Part shown: positions 1-9,439 of the stretch, in pieces
Layout of the letters: every line of letters begins with the position of its first letter
How positions within the stretch are numbered: the first letter of the stretch is position 1
Assembly (NCBI RefSeq): GCF_023221775.1
Contig: NZ_JAKUDS010000011.1
Span: 1 to 64,000, forward strand
Reading direction: 5' to 3'
From: Enterococcus cecorum
GTDB taxonomy: Bacteria; Bacillota; Bacilli; Lactobacillales; Enterococcaceae
DNA: 64,000 bases
Translations under genes and position numbers: made by a program
The notes under the pieces: model-generated
Told to the model about the DNA's origin: nothing
Databases searched by the model: none
The model's input: the letters and a program-made list of their open reading frames with translations, nothing else

Positions 1-97
1 TACTCTATATTTCATCCAAAAAATCCAAAAATCGAAGACATCTTTCAAGGGTGCCTTCGATTTTTGGATTCAAAAGGGACTAATGGGTCAGCCCAAC
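1..97. repeat. Hairpin plus CTGACCCATTAGTC repeat end (partial element)
   Basis: A perfect 16-bp inverted repeat (22-37 against 55-70, stem AATCCAAAAATCGAAG) is followed at 76-94 by GGGACTAATGGGTCAGCCC. The reverse complement of that segment shares the 14-mer CTGACCCATTAGTC with the left end of the 192-bp element at 53104-53295, which also has an AATCC-type internal hairpin. I infer a relative of that element, cut by the window edge or partly degraded. Its other end is not visible. Confidence 0.5.
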
Positions 98-189
98 CTT
101 TATATTTTAGGGCGATATTTTGTGCATTGTTAAACCTACTTCAGATATGATATGATTAGATAAGAAAATACAAATTAGAGGTGGTATAT

Positions 190-921
190 TTGAAATTAAA
201 AAATTATTTGTTCGACTTATATCCTGAATATCCAATTGGTTTTGATCTAAAGACAAGAAAAGATCCTGATAAGTGTAGCGAACAACTTTATGATGATATA
301 GAGAAGATTTTCTTTAGTAAAGAACAGTTGGAGAGCCTTAAACTTAACTCAATTGAAAATAAGTGCCAAAATTTCAATAGTGGAGATTTCTATACATTAT
401 TTATTGATGAGGGCAAGTATAGATTGTCATCAGATTATATAGGAGCGTCTGTTTACTGGGCAAAACAAGCAGGAGTATCTGACGAAGATATTGTTGAATA
501 TTTAATGATTTCCAGAACTATTGGTGGTCATATGGTATTTCCCAGAGGTCAAGGAACAACAGTAAATCAAGCGAGAGGTGGAAAAAAGTCATATTATGAT
601 AGATTTGATTTAACACTTCTTGCAATAAAAAAATGGTATTTAAATGATTATTCAAAGATAAATTATGCGATTGAAAATTACAGCGATTGGTTTGCTTTAT
701 TTGGAAATTTTGATAAGTTTATATCATTTTTTCGGCTAGAGGGTTTTGTATACGATGAGTCTATAATTGATTTGGTCAATTCGGATTTGGAAAATGGATT
801 GGTAATTCCGTTAAAGAGAGAAGATATATATATTCCAAGTCAAAAAGAGGAATATAAAAGATATTTCAATAATAGCAATAAAATTATTAAAGACAGAACG
901 GAGAAACTCAATCCTGAATAA
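190..921 (+). CDS. DUF6994-like hypothetical protein
   Basis: This encodes a soluble protein of 243 residues with no signal peptide or membrane segment. The central part (ISRTIGGHMVFPRG, then VNQARG and the RFDLTLLAI block) and the FD-R-DPD pattern near the start match my memory of the DUF6994 family, whose function is unknown. I prefer the TTG at 190 because AGAGGTGG lies 5 nt upstream of it; the GTG at 181 lies inside that ribosome binding site. The gene is AT-rich, stands alone, and is flanked by a repeat on the left and an IS element on the right, which suggests an acquired segment. The family name is from recognition only. Confidence 0.6.
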   Translation: MKLKNYLFDLYPEYPIGFDLKTRKDPDKCSEQLYDDIEKIFFSKEQLESLKLNSIENKCQNFNSGDFYTLFIDEGKYRLSSDYIGASVYWAKQAGVSDEDIVEYLMISRTIGGHMVFPRGQGTTVNQARGGKKSYYDRFDLTLLAIKKWYLNDYSKINYAIENYSDWFALFGNFDKFISFFRLEGFVYDESIIDLVNSDLENGLVIPLKREDIYIPSQKEEYKRYFNNSNKIIKDRTEKLNPE

Positions 922-987
922 TTCATACTATTTATCATAAAGTTTTTTAATCGTTGTTGTATCAAGGAATTAACGAATTTTTGTATT

Positions 988-2429
988 TCACCCATTAAGT
1001 GATGAAAAAAGAACTCCAATTTGTTACAGTAAAAATAGCAAAGAATATATAACAAAGGAGTTCTTCTAATGAATACTTTACACAAAAATTCTTCACTTTT
1101 CAATACAAAACTTTCCATTTCTCATAATGATAGTTGCTTGTCTAATGATGCCGGTCTTATTTTAGCCAAGCAATTCATATATTTACTTGATTTTGAAAAG
1201 TTAAGCGATCAATAGCTTCACTTTCATGATTCACGCGCCTACTTTACACACAGTAACATCAGTATTTTGGAACAAGTTGTTTTACAATTTATTGCAGGAT
1301 ATGACACGGATAGTGCTGCAAATATTCTTCGTAGCGACCCTGTCTGGCAATTATATTTAGGGAAAGAAAAACTCGCTTCGCAGTCAACAATTTCACGTTT
1401 TTATGATTGTTTTACTCAAAAGAATATCGAGGAATTACAAGCACTCAATCAAGCTATATTAGATAAAGTCTATCCATTTCATGATGGCAGCGACTTCATC
1501 ATTGATTTAGATTTTACACATACTGATACCTATGGTCATCAAGAACAAGCGAATTACAATGCTCACTATCAAACGTACGGTTATCACCCACTCGTAGCCT
1601 TTGATGGAATGACAGGGTACTTTCTAAAAGCCGAATTACGTGCGGGAAATCGTTATACTTCAAATGGTGTCGGGAAGTTTATTGAACCACTTCTTGCACA
1701 ATATTCAAAAATCGATTCAAGCAAAAAATGTTTAGTACGTGGAGATAGTGGATTCGCTACTCCAGAGCTATATAAACTTTATGAAAATTCAGAAGCTAAT
1801 TATGTTATTCGCCTAAAAAGTAATCGAAAACTGAATACACTCGGTGAAGAGAAAATTAGATATGGTAATAATGATTGGGGTAAAAGAGAAGTCTACTACT
1901 TCTCTAATCAATACCAAGCGTCATCATGGGATCATCCACGTAGAGTGTGTATCCAATCTGTTCGCGAAGCGGATGAGCTATTATTTCAACATACTTTTAT
2001 TGTGACAAATTTAGATGAAGATGTCACACCTGAAGAAGTTTTTGAGCTATACAATAAGCGCGGAACAATGGAAAATTACATAAAAGAAGCTAAGAATGGC
2101 TTTTTCTTTGATAAAACAGATAGTCATACTTTTTTAAAAAATCATGCGCGAATGATGATTAGTGTCATCGCTTACAACTTGATTGATTGTTTAAAAAATA
2201 TTGCCTTCGATCCAAAACACACAAGGATAACGATTCAAACAATTCGATTAAAATTTTTCAAGATAGCTGGAAAATTAGTGAAGAGTGCACGTAACATATG
2301 TTTAAAACTTTCAAGCTATCACGTATACCAAGAAGAATTTTATCTGATATTTGAACGACTGAGGGAATGGACAACACTATCAGCATAAAAATAAAAGAAA
2401 CAAAAGTTATTTACAAATCTAACGGGTGG
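988..2429 (+). mobile_element. IS1380-family insertion sequence, inactivated
   Basis: A transposase reading frame is bounded by imperfect inverted ends: CACCCATTAAGT at 989-1000 and the complement of CACCCGTTAGAT at 2417-2428. That gives an element of about 1.44 kb, usual for IS1380 relatives. I could not define a target duplication with confidence. The single transposase frame has an in-frame stop, so this copy is probably immobile unless a relative supplies transposase. Confidence 0.75.
1069..2388 (+). pseudogene. IS1380-family DDE transposase with in-frame TAG
   Basis: The full frame starts at ATG 1069 behind AAAGGAG and would encode about 439 residues. It reads MNTLHKNSSLF... up to LLDFEKLSDQ, meets TAG at 1213-1215, and then continues in the same frame to 2388. 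The remaining 390 codons carry the IS1380 hallmarks: a first acidic block at DLDFTHTDTYG, the conserved YNAHYQTYGYHPLVAFDG segment, the second aspartate in VRGDSGFATPELY, and the glutamate region YNKRGTMENYIKEAKNGF. One substitution (for example from CAG or AAG) explains the break. Restart at the TTG 1267 would lack the N-terminal DNA-binding part, so I call it a pseudogene. Confidence 0.85.
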
Positions 2430-2626
2430 AGTCTGCCCAAAATTTGTGAATTATTGATAAATAGTGCTTAATAATCCCTTTTTTCAAAAAATATTTTCAG
2501 TTGGTATGCACACAACATGAAAAATTAGATAAAAAGTCATTTTTTACAGAAATTTATTAGGGAATCTAGAGCTATGAATTATTCAGGTCAATTTAATCTG
2601 AAAAGAGTTTACTTTCATTAGGAGAC

Positions 2627-3383
2627 TTTTATGTATATGCATTAATTGATCCGCGAAGTAACGCTATTTTTTATATCGGAAAGGGAACAAAAAAATAGAG
2701 TATTTGAACATGAGAAAGATAGCCTAAATAATCCAGATAGTGAAAAATTAAAATTGCAAACCATATCAGAAATTCATGCTGCAGGGCTAGAAGTTAAAAA
2801 AATAATTATCAACTCAAATTTAACTGAAGACCAGGCATTTGCAGCAGAAGCCTCTTTAATTAATGCTTTCAATTATGTAAACGATATCAAGTTAACCAAT
2901 ATTGTCTCTGGTCATCATTCTTCTGGGGCGTTAACTGTTGAAGAATTTGAGCAAATCTACGGCGCAATAGAATTAACAGAACAAGAAATTAAGCATCACA
3001 TTATGGTTGTTAAAATCAATCAGCTTTATCAAAGAGAAATGGATGAAAAGATACTTTATAACAGTGTTCGAGGTATTTGGCGGGCATCTAAAGAAAGAGT
3101 GAAAACCGTCGAATATGTTTTTGGTGTATATAACTCTTTAATTGTAGCTGTATATAAGCCGTCTCGATGGTATGTTTGTAAGGATGCACCAGATAAGTTG
3201 TCTCGAGAAGATATTGTCCTTACACCGAAACTTGAAAATAGCTTGTTTTTCGAGGATGAGAATTTTGAAAAAGGATTGTCAATGGATGATAATGAACAGT
3301 TTTATCTAGGAAAGTCAATAGCTAGACTCAAAGTAAATCAATCTGCTCAAAATCCAATTACTTATTTAGAGCCAGTAAAATAG
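2627..3383 (+). pseudogene. LEM-3-like GIY-YIG domain protein, frameshifted
   Basis: Two frames join into one protein. The first (from TTT 2627) reads FYVYALIDPRSNAIFYIGKG, which has the GIY-like FYVYALID and the FYIGKG motif of a GIY-YIG nuclease. It ends at TAG 2696. The second (open from 2646) continues with NRVFEHEKDSL and about 225 more residues to 3383. The frames meet at a run of seven A at 2689-2695; six A would fuse them as IGKGTKNRVFEHEKD. There is also no start codon in the first frame between the preceding stop (2594) and the motif, although an AGGAG lies at 2620-2624. So the gene has lost both its start and its frame, unless the A-run is a sequencing error or a phase switch. Confidence 0.75.
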
Positions 3384-3421
3384 CTTTGATGCTGATGATA
3401 TTATTAGATGGAGGGAGCTAA

Positions 3422-3844
3422 ATGATTAGAAAATACGAAATTAGTGATCATGTGGATATATGTAAAATCTGTAATAAAGAACTAAGATATAATTGTGAAA
3501 AAAGTTTAGTTAGTAAGCAACTTGAAAATTTAAATGAAGATAGAGAGATGGTTTTTGTTGCAGAACTTAATGCGAGAGTTGTTGGATTTATTCATGTTGA
3601 GAAATATAACGTGTTGTATCTAGATAGTATGGTTAATATTTTAGGGATTGCTGTTTTAAGCAATTATCAGAAGCAAGGTTTGGGTAGAAAGTTGATCGAT
3701 GCTGCAATTCACTGGGCTAAAGAAAAGGGTATATATACGCTCAGACTTAATTCAGGAATTAACAGAAAAGAAGCTCATCAATTTTATCGAAGAATTGGTT
3801 TTGGTGAGGAAAAAGAACAGTATCGATTCATCAAAAATATTTAG
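3422..3844 (+). CDS. GNAT-family N-acetyltransferase
   Basis: The gene encodes 140 residues, the usual size of a single-domain GNAT enzyme that moves an acetyl group from acetyl-CoA to an amine. The acetyl-CoA binding motif is clear: LGIAVLSNYQKQGLGRKLID at about residues 76-95 (Q-x-x-G-x-G pattern), followed by AHQFYRRIGF near residue 120, the typical motif B. GGAGGG at 3411-3416 precedes the ATG. No operon partner is visible: the upstream gene is a broken nuclease and the downstream one is on the other strand. The substrate cannot be read from the sequence. Confidence 0.85.
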   Translation: MIRKYEISDHVDICKICNKELRYNCEKSLVSKQLENLNEDREMVFVAELNARVVGFIHVEKYNVLYLDSMVNILGIAVLSNYQKQGLGRKLIDAAIHWAKEKGIYTLRLNSGINRKEAHQFYRRIGFGEEKEQYRFIKNI

Positions 3845-3906
3845 ATGATTAAGTTTTCATTGATAGATTCATATCATCTTTTTAAGTAAATATAACACAA
3901 TTTAAT

Positions 3907-4083
3907 TTATCTCTTTACTTTAGACATTAAAGCTAATATTTCTTTTGGATCAGCTAATTGACGACCAGGAAGCTTTTCTTTTGGTGTGCGGTCACGGTCA
4001 GATTCTTCAATTGCTTGCACAAAACTATTAATGCTTTTAGGATTTGATAAAACAAAATTATGAGTAATACTTGAAGTGGGCAT
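3907..4083 (-). CDS. Small conserved protein, 58 residues, unknown
   Basis: The likely start is the ATG at 4083 behind GGAAGGTG on the minus strand, giving a product that begins MPTSSITHNFVLSNPKSI. A GTG at 4098 would add five residues but overlaps the ribosome binding site. The protein is hydrophilic. I have a general memory of similar small proteins, with a PKEILALM-like tail, in Firmicutes and in gut metagenomes, but know no function. There is no adjacent toxin-like partner on the same strand, so I do not call it an antitoxin. It stands alone between a GNAT gene and a broken nucleotidyltransferase. Confidence 0.6.
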   Translation of the reverse strand: MPTSSITHNFVLSNPKSINSFVQAIEESDRDRTPKEKLPGRQLADPKEILALMSKVKR

Positions 4084-4200
4084 AGTTTCACCTTCCACAA
4101 TTGATTTTTTTATAGGTAATATTCGACAAAAATATTATAATACAAATAGATGAAAGTTACTCATGAGATAAGTCATTTTGAAATCTTTTAACGATAATAA

Positions 4201-5007
<807 letters not shown>

Positions 5008-5016
5008 ATGAAATTT

Positions 5017-5052
5017 AGTGTTAGCACTCATTTTGAGTATAACACTTTTTTT
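5017..5052 (+). terminator. Rho-independent terminator
   Basis: Arms AGTGTTA (5017-5023) and TAACACT (5040-5046) are followed by seven or more T. It closes the nucleotidyltransferase transcript. Confidence 0.75.
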
Positions 5053-5128
5053 CTGCGTTCTTTTGAGACAATTAACCCTATTTTGTGAACATGTTACAGT
5101 AAGAAAAGAAATCATATGAAGGAAGGCA

Positions 5129-5679
5129 ATGAATTTGCATGCCAAAGTAACGATAGATGGAAAAATTTTAAATGTCTATCCAGAAATTAGATTGGGAGTT
5201 CTCCAATTTCAAGCAGATTGGAAGTCACCAACTGAATGATTCTGGCAATGATGGACAACGAAGTGATTCCACGTGTTAAAGCTAAAATTGACGAAAAAGA
5301 ATGGAGTCAGATTCCAGGTGTGAAAGGAAGTCGGGCTGCCTATAAAGCATTTGGTCGTAATCCAGGTAGATATCGTGTATCATCTGAAGCTTTGTTACGC
5401 AGAGTTCGCCGAGGAGATGCGCTCTATCAAATCAATTCAGTAGTGGATGTCAATAATCTTATTTCGATTCAAAGTGGATTGTCGGTGGGTTCCTATGACT
5501 ATGATCAGATTAGCGGTTCAGTGATTTTTCGTAAAGCTGAACAAGGAGAAGGATATACAGGTATCAGAAAAGACTTTCTCGATATGGAAAATATGTCAGT
5601 TTTAGCGGATGACGAGGGGATTTTTGGTTCTTCAATGTCTGATTCTAAACGCGCAATGGTCACTGAAAGTACTATGTAA
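5129..5679 (+). pseudogene. B3/B4 tRNA-binding-domain protein, broken
   Basis: The family (COG3382) resembles the B3/B4 editing-like domain of phenylalanyl-tRNA synthetase beta. The first frame begins at ATG 5129 behind AAGGAAGG and reads MNLHAKVTIDGKILNVYP; it stops at TGA 5237. The homology then continues in another frame (open from 5236) with MMDNEVIPRVKAKI, the diagnostic SRAAYKAFGRNPGRYRVSSE and LLRRVRRGDALYQINSVVDV blocks, and SSMSDSKRAMVTEST near the end. Repair needs a changed stop codon and one added base close to CAATG (5247). The 3' end is lost where an inverted transposase remnant begins at about 5680. At least three lesions make this a certain pseudogene. Confidence 0.8.
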
Positions 5680-5850
5680 GGCGTGGTCGTGAAGAACTTT
5701 AACATGTGCAAATTTTTTACCATACTTAGGCTGAAGTGTATCATCGATTAAGAATAGTACAGGATATTGACTGGAAAGCTCTTGAAAGAGATCTATATAC
5801 TTCGTCACTAGCACAAGTTTTAAACTATTTTTCCAAAATGAAAGAAAATT
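5680..5850 (-). mobile_element. Transposase remnant (DDE type) fused to a broken gene
   Basis: On the minus strand the translation gives VTKYIDLFQEL, then FLIDDTLQPKYGKKFAH and VKVLHDHA. An I-D-D-T-x-x-P-K-x-G-K-K segment is typical of the catalytic core start in IS701/IS4-like transposases. Only about 55 codons are left, with no ends or start, and the frame then runs into the antisense of the B3/B4 gene. It marks an old insertion followed by deletion. The family assignment is from motif memory only. Confidence 0.55.
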
Positions 5851-5959
5851 AAGTGTCTTAAAGATTATCTGTGCTAAAATATATTTATGAGTTGACTCAT
5901 ATTAACCATAAATAAATATAAATAGCAGCAAAACTTAAGCAAAAAGGGGAATTGTAACA

Positions 5960-6937
5960 ATGGAAGATATTAAATGGGCAGTGTTAGGTACTGGCGTGAT
6001 TGCTAATGAAATGGCTCAAGCACTTAGTAAGAATGGTAAAATGATCTATTCAGTTGCCAACCGGACATATGAAAAAGGACTGGCTTTTGCTGAAAAATAT
6101 GGCATCAAAAAAGTGTATCCAAACATGATGGATGTCTTTGATGACCCAGAAGTCGATGTGATTTATATTACCACGCCACATAATACGCATATCGAGTTTA
6201 TGAAAAAAGCGATTAAAAGTGGCAAGCATCTATTAGTAGAAAAATCTATTACCCTAAATAGTGCAGAATTAAATGAAGCAATTGAATTAGCCAATCAAAA
6301 AGGGTTGATTATTGGGGAAGCGATGACCATTTATCATATGCCAATTTATAAAAAATTAAAAGAAATATTAGCTTCAGGCAGATTAGGCAAAGTCAATTTA
6401 ATTACTGTTAATTTTGGAAGTTTTAAAGAATATGATATGAATAATCGTTTCTTTAATAGAAATTTAGCTGGTGGGGCAATGTTAGATATCGGTGTGTATG
6501 CCTTATCTTTGATTCGTTGGTTTATGGATTCTAATCCTACAACCCTGATGTCACAAGTTAATTTGGCACCTACGAAAGTCGATGAGTCTGCTAGCTTAAT
6601 TCTAAAAAATACGGAAAATCAAATGGCCACGGTTATGTTATCACTTCATTCTAAACAACCAAAACGTGGCATGATTAGTTGTGAAAAAGGCTATATTGAA
6701 ATTATGGAGTTTCCTAGAGCATGGGAAGCAAGAATCACTGATGCCCAAACTGGCGAAGTGGAGATTATCAAAGAAGGCGAAAATGCAGATGCGTTGGCCT
6801 ATGAACTTGCGGATATGGAAGCAACCATTAAAGGAAAGGGTAATCATATGCATCTAGATTACACTCGCGATGTTATGGAATTAATGACAAACTTTAGAAA
6901 AGAATGGGGCTTAAAATATCCTGAAGAAGAACAATAA
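5960..6937 (+). CDS. Gfo/Idh/MocA-family oxidoreductase
   Basis: This encodes 325 residues of an NAD(P)-dependent dehydrogenase of the glucose-fructose oxidoreductase type, which act on sugars, inositols or related compounds. The N-terminal Rossmann fold shows GTGVIANEMAQAL (residues 10-22), then YITTPHNTHIEF and the family lysine segment HLLVEKSITLN near residue 95; most relatives have EKP where this has EKS. The C-terminal domain has GGAMLDIGVYALSLIRW, the usual substrate-side motif G-G-x-x-x-D-x-G. AAGGGGA precedes the ATG. It is transcribed alone, so context does not reveal the sugar. Confidence 0.85.
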   Translation: MEDIKWAVLGTGVIANEMAQALSKNGKMIYSVANRTYEKGLAFAEKYGIKKVYPNMMDVFDDPEVDVIYITTPHNTHIEFMKKAIKSGKHLLVEKSITLNSAELNEAIELANQKGLIIGEAMTIYHMPIYKKLKEILASGRLGKVNLITVNFGSFKEYDMNNRFFNRNLAGGAMLDIGVYALSLIRWFMDSNPTTLMSQVNLAPTKVDESASLILKNTENQMATVMLSLHSKQPKRGMISCEKGYIEIMEFPRAWEARITDAQTGEVEIIKEGENADALAYELADMEATIKGKGNHMHLDYTRDVMELMTNFRKEWGLKYPEEEQ

Positions 6938-7466
6938 AATTTGGGATTCGGTATAAATTATTATTGTTTAGCCAAATGTAATAATAAATGAATCAGGAGG
7001 GAATATTGGCTCTTTGTCAAGTAGTGTTGTTGGCGATTTAGTCGATTAGAGAGGAAGTTATTTATAATCGAATAGGTCTAGAAAAATTTGTAGTCAATCG
7101 AATGGGGGTGCTGCTATTTTTTTACAGGAAATTTCTTAAAAGCAACCTTCATTAAGACAAAAGTAAAACCATGAGCAATCCCTTTACTCATGGCCTTACT
7201 TTTACAACTTAATTGGGAGGGGGATAAAGTGAGAATGATGTTTGCCAGTAGCGTAAGAATATTTCACTTTATCTTTTTTATTTCCGCTACATTAATTGGA
7301 TGAAAAAGTAGGGAAATAATCACATTGATAACATGATAATTATATAAAACGGTCACTTTTTAAATGTTCACAAACAAAAAATGAAAAGGTTTGCTACTTG
7401 CATTATTTACGGTATCGTGTACAATGAGAATTCGTGAAAGTATCTGAAATAGAAAGGTTGAGCGAT
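6938..7466. other. Long intergenic stretch with two hairpins and a possible IS end
   Basis: No coding frame is supported here. At 7007-7025 the sequence GGCTCTTTGTCAAGTAGTG resembles ISL3-type terminal repeats; I see no transposase and no matching second end, so this is tentative. A hairpin at 7160-7203 pairs CCATGAG with CTCATGG, flanked by AAAGTAA/TTACTTT. A second at 7223-7279 pairs GATAAAGTGA with TCACTTTATC and ends in T6. The rest holds the promoter of the rifampin ADP-ribosyltransferase gene. Confidence 0.5.
7398..7425 (+). promoter_or_regulatory. Promoter of arr-like gene
   Basis: TTGCAT (7398-7403), a 16-bp spacer and TACAAT (7420-7425), preceded by an extended -10 TGT. It lies 41 bp upstream of the ATG chosen for the gene. 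Confidence 0.6.
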
Positions 7467-8210
7467 ATGAGGTTTAATCCAACGAGTCCATTTATTCAGC
7501 AGCTAATGCAAGCCATTATTCAGACTGAACAAGGTGAATTAGCTCAGGCAGCGACAACTTTAGATAGGATGTATCAGCAAACAGATGATGATTATGATAA
7601 ATTTTTATTGGCTTATCAATTTTCGAAAGTGACTACGGATATTTTTGAACGAGTGAAATGGTTGTCAGTTTCATTAGAGTCCGCCCAAAAAATCGATGAT
7701 GAAGATGTTAAAAGTGCTTATGTGACGTTATTCAGAGATTTATCAGAAGCATATAAAGCGTTAGGCAATCACGATTATGAGAAGAAATATTTGGAATTGG
7801 CTGATATTGAACCCACGACGCCTACAGATCAAGGACCGTTTTATCATGGAACCAAAGCTGATTTGAAAGTAGGCGATTTACTTGTACCAGGTGGCTTATC
7901 GAATTATCAAGATGACTTGGTGATGAATCATATCTATTTCACGGCCAATTTAGATGGGGCTGGCTTAGCGGCGACTTTAGCAAAAGGAACAGGGAAAGAA
8001 CGAGTATACAAAATTGTGCCAACAGGTGAATTTGAAAATGATCCCAATGTCACAGATAAAAAGTTTCCTGGTAATTTGACGCGGTCTTATCGCTCAGCCC
8101 AACCATTGAAGATTGTCGCAGAAATTGAGGACTGGCAAGTATTATCGCAACAACAAAAACAAGAATGGCAAGCCAAAGTCAAAAATAATGAAGGAGAGAT
8201 TATTAATTAA
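7467..8210 (+). CDS. arr: NAD(+)--rifampin ADP-ribosyltransferase with N-terminal helical region
   Basis: Arr enzymes inactivate rifamycins by moving ADP-ribose from NAD to a hydroxyl of the drug. The C-terminal part (from about residue 123 of 247) matches Arr closely: FYHGTKADLKVGDLL, NHIYFTANLDGAGLA, YKIVPTGEFENDPNVTDKKF, PGNLTRSYRSAQPLKIV and EDWQVL, with the catalytic His in YHGT and the conserved D-P-N region present. Ahead of it are about 120 residues of predicted helices, with a TPR-like stretch EAYKALGNHDYEKKYLELA, not present in the short (about 140-residue) classic Arr proteins. I chose ATG 7467 (GAAAGG upstream). The stop overlaps the next ATG, so it is probably co-transcribed with the hydrolase. 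Confidence 0.85.
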   Translation: MRFNPTSPFIQQLMQAIIQTEQGELAQAATTLDRMYQQTDDDYDKFLLAYQFSKVTTDIFERVKWLSVSLESAQKIDDEDVKSAYVTLFRDLSEAYKALGNHDYEKKYLELADIEPTTPTDQGPFYHGTKADLKVGDLLVPGGLSNYQDDLVMNHIYFTANLDGAGLAATLAKGTGKERVYKIVPTGEFENDPNVTDKKFPGNLTRSYRSAQPLKIVAEIEDWQVLSQQQKQEWQAKVKNNEGEIIN

Positions 8211-8851
8211 TGACTGAAAAAAACAGACAGATTTTCTTCTTAAATGGTCTAGGTGGGACAAAAGAAGAGATACTCCCATTTTTTCAATCTTTACATCTTT
8301 GTCAAGTCGATGTAAAATATTTATCTTTACCTGGTCATGAAAGTGAAAAATCAGTCAATTTAATTACTCAAGATGAATTTATACATTATTATCGTCCTTT
8401 GATCGGTAATGCTTCTTGTATCTTGATTGGCTATTCGATTGGTGCTGAAATAGCAGTCTTTTTGGCTCAACATCTACCTAATATTGAAAAAATCATTTTA
8501 ATCGATGGTGGCCTTGTTTGTGGAGAAGATTTTGGTGTATCGATTGAAGAAGATATTGCACAAACTTTAGCGGTAATTAAAGAAAATCATATCACTTCAT
8601 TAAACACAGAAAGTATTGCATCATTACTTAGATTTACAGATGAAATACGTCTAGGAATCATGCATGCTAATTTAAAGATACCAATTTTGATTGTCAATAG
8701 TTCACAAAAAGAGGTCCTTGCAATCAAACAACGAAGATTAGCGCAACTCAGTCAGCTAAATATCACACATTGTACGATTGAACAAAGTACTCATCAATTG
8801 TTGGCAGAATATCCTGAGAAAGTGGCCCAAGAAATCCAACGTTTTATCTAA
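8210..8851 (+). CDS. Alpha/beta-hydrolase family protein
   Basis: This 213-residue protein has the alpha/beta-hydrolase layout: FFLNGLGGTKEE near the start (oxyanion-type loop), the nucleophile elbow GYSIGAEIA at about residues 83-91 with Ser85, and a likely catalytic His in the STHQLL segment near residue 196. No signal peptide is seen, so it should act in the cytoplasm. Its ATG overlaps the stop of the arr-like gene by one base (TAATG), which argues for translational coupling. The substrate is unknown; esterase or acyl-transfer roles are possible. Confidence 0.8.
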   Translation: MTEKNRQIFFLNGLGGTKEEILPFFQSLHLCQVDVKYLSLPGHESEKSVNLITQDEFIHYYRPLIGNASCILIGYSIGAEIAVFLAQHLPNIEKIILIDGGLVCGEDFGVSIEEDIAQTLAVIKENHITSLNTESIASLLRFTDEIRLGIMHANLKIPILIVNSSQKEVLAIKQRRLAQLSQLNITHCTIEQSTHQLLAEYPEKVAQEIQRFI

Positions 8852-8854
8852 CAA

Positions 8855-8898
8855 AAAAACGCCAAGTATACTCAAAATCGAGACTACTCGGCGTTTTT
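8855..8898. terminator. Bidirectional terminator
   Basis: AAAAACGCC..AGTA pairs with TACT.GGCGTTTTT across a 16-nt loop. It has A-runs on one side and T-runs on the other, and lies between convergent genes. Confidence 0.85.
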
Positions 8899-8902
8899 AT
8901 GC

Positions 8903-9298
8903 TTATTTTCTTTTTTTATGAATAGCTTCAGTACCAGCTTTCAGTGCTGTTTCGTAGTACCAACATTTATAATTAATGGTATCCATAACTTGTTGTAACT
9001 CTGCCATTTGTGCTTCTACGGCTGCTTTGCGTTCGAGAAACATTTCGTAGCGTTCTTCTAGTGAGGCATCTCCTTCATTGACCCATTGACAAAATTGGCG
9101 AATATCTTTAATCGACATGCCCGTTTTCTTTAGACAATCGATAATTTTTAATGTTGCGATGGCTTCTTCCGTGAAGATTCGATAACCAGATTCTTTTCGT
9201 TCAATAAAAGGAATTAGCCCTTCTTTATCATAGTAACGAATCGTGCTAGGTGGCACATTCATTAATTTGGCAGCATCTTTAATTGTATAAGTAGACAT
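8903..9298 (-). CDS. MerR-family transcriptional regulator
   Basis: The protein has 131 residues. The MerR helix-turn-helix and wing are at the N-terminus: YTIKDAAKLMNVPPSTIRYYDKE, then GLIPFIERKESGYRIFTEEA. They are followed by a long dimerisation helix (about residues 80-115) and CWYYETAL near the end. The size and the ending fit the NmlR/AdhR-like branch that senses electrophiles, but only one cysteine is visible and no heavy-metal site. It is convergent with the arr-hydrolase pair. No obvious target gene is divergent to it; the next gene starts 142 bp away in the opposite direction, so that intergenic space may hold its operator. Confidence 0.85.
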   Translation of the reverse strand: MSTYTIKDAAKLMNVPPSTIRYYDKEGLIPFIERKESGYRIFTEEAIATLKIIDCLKKTGMSIKDIRQFCQWVNEGDASLEERYEMFLERKAAVEAQMAELQQVMDTINYKCWYYETALKAGTEAIHKKRK

Positions 9299-9439
9299 AT
9301 AACAATACCCTTTCTAACTTTAAATTCAGCTTTAATATTACTGGAATTTAATTAATTCAGCAAGCAATTAAGAATAGATACATTTAGTTATTGTTAGCGC
9401 TTATCGTATTTGGTAAAATAAAAGCTGAAGGTGATAGGT

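Noticed and set aside
840-1118. Minus-strand frame of 92 codons with a hydrophobic end
   Set aside because: It lies antisense across the end of the DUF6994 gene and the IS left end, without a ribosome binding site.
3907-4083. Antitoxin call for the 58-residue protein
   Set aside because: No toxin-like gene is adjacent on the same strand, and no known antitoxin fold is recognisable.
9299-9439. MerR-type operator with 19-bp spacer between the regulator and the next gene
   Set aside because: I could not find a convincing -35/-10 pair with a 19-bp spacer and a central dyad.
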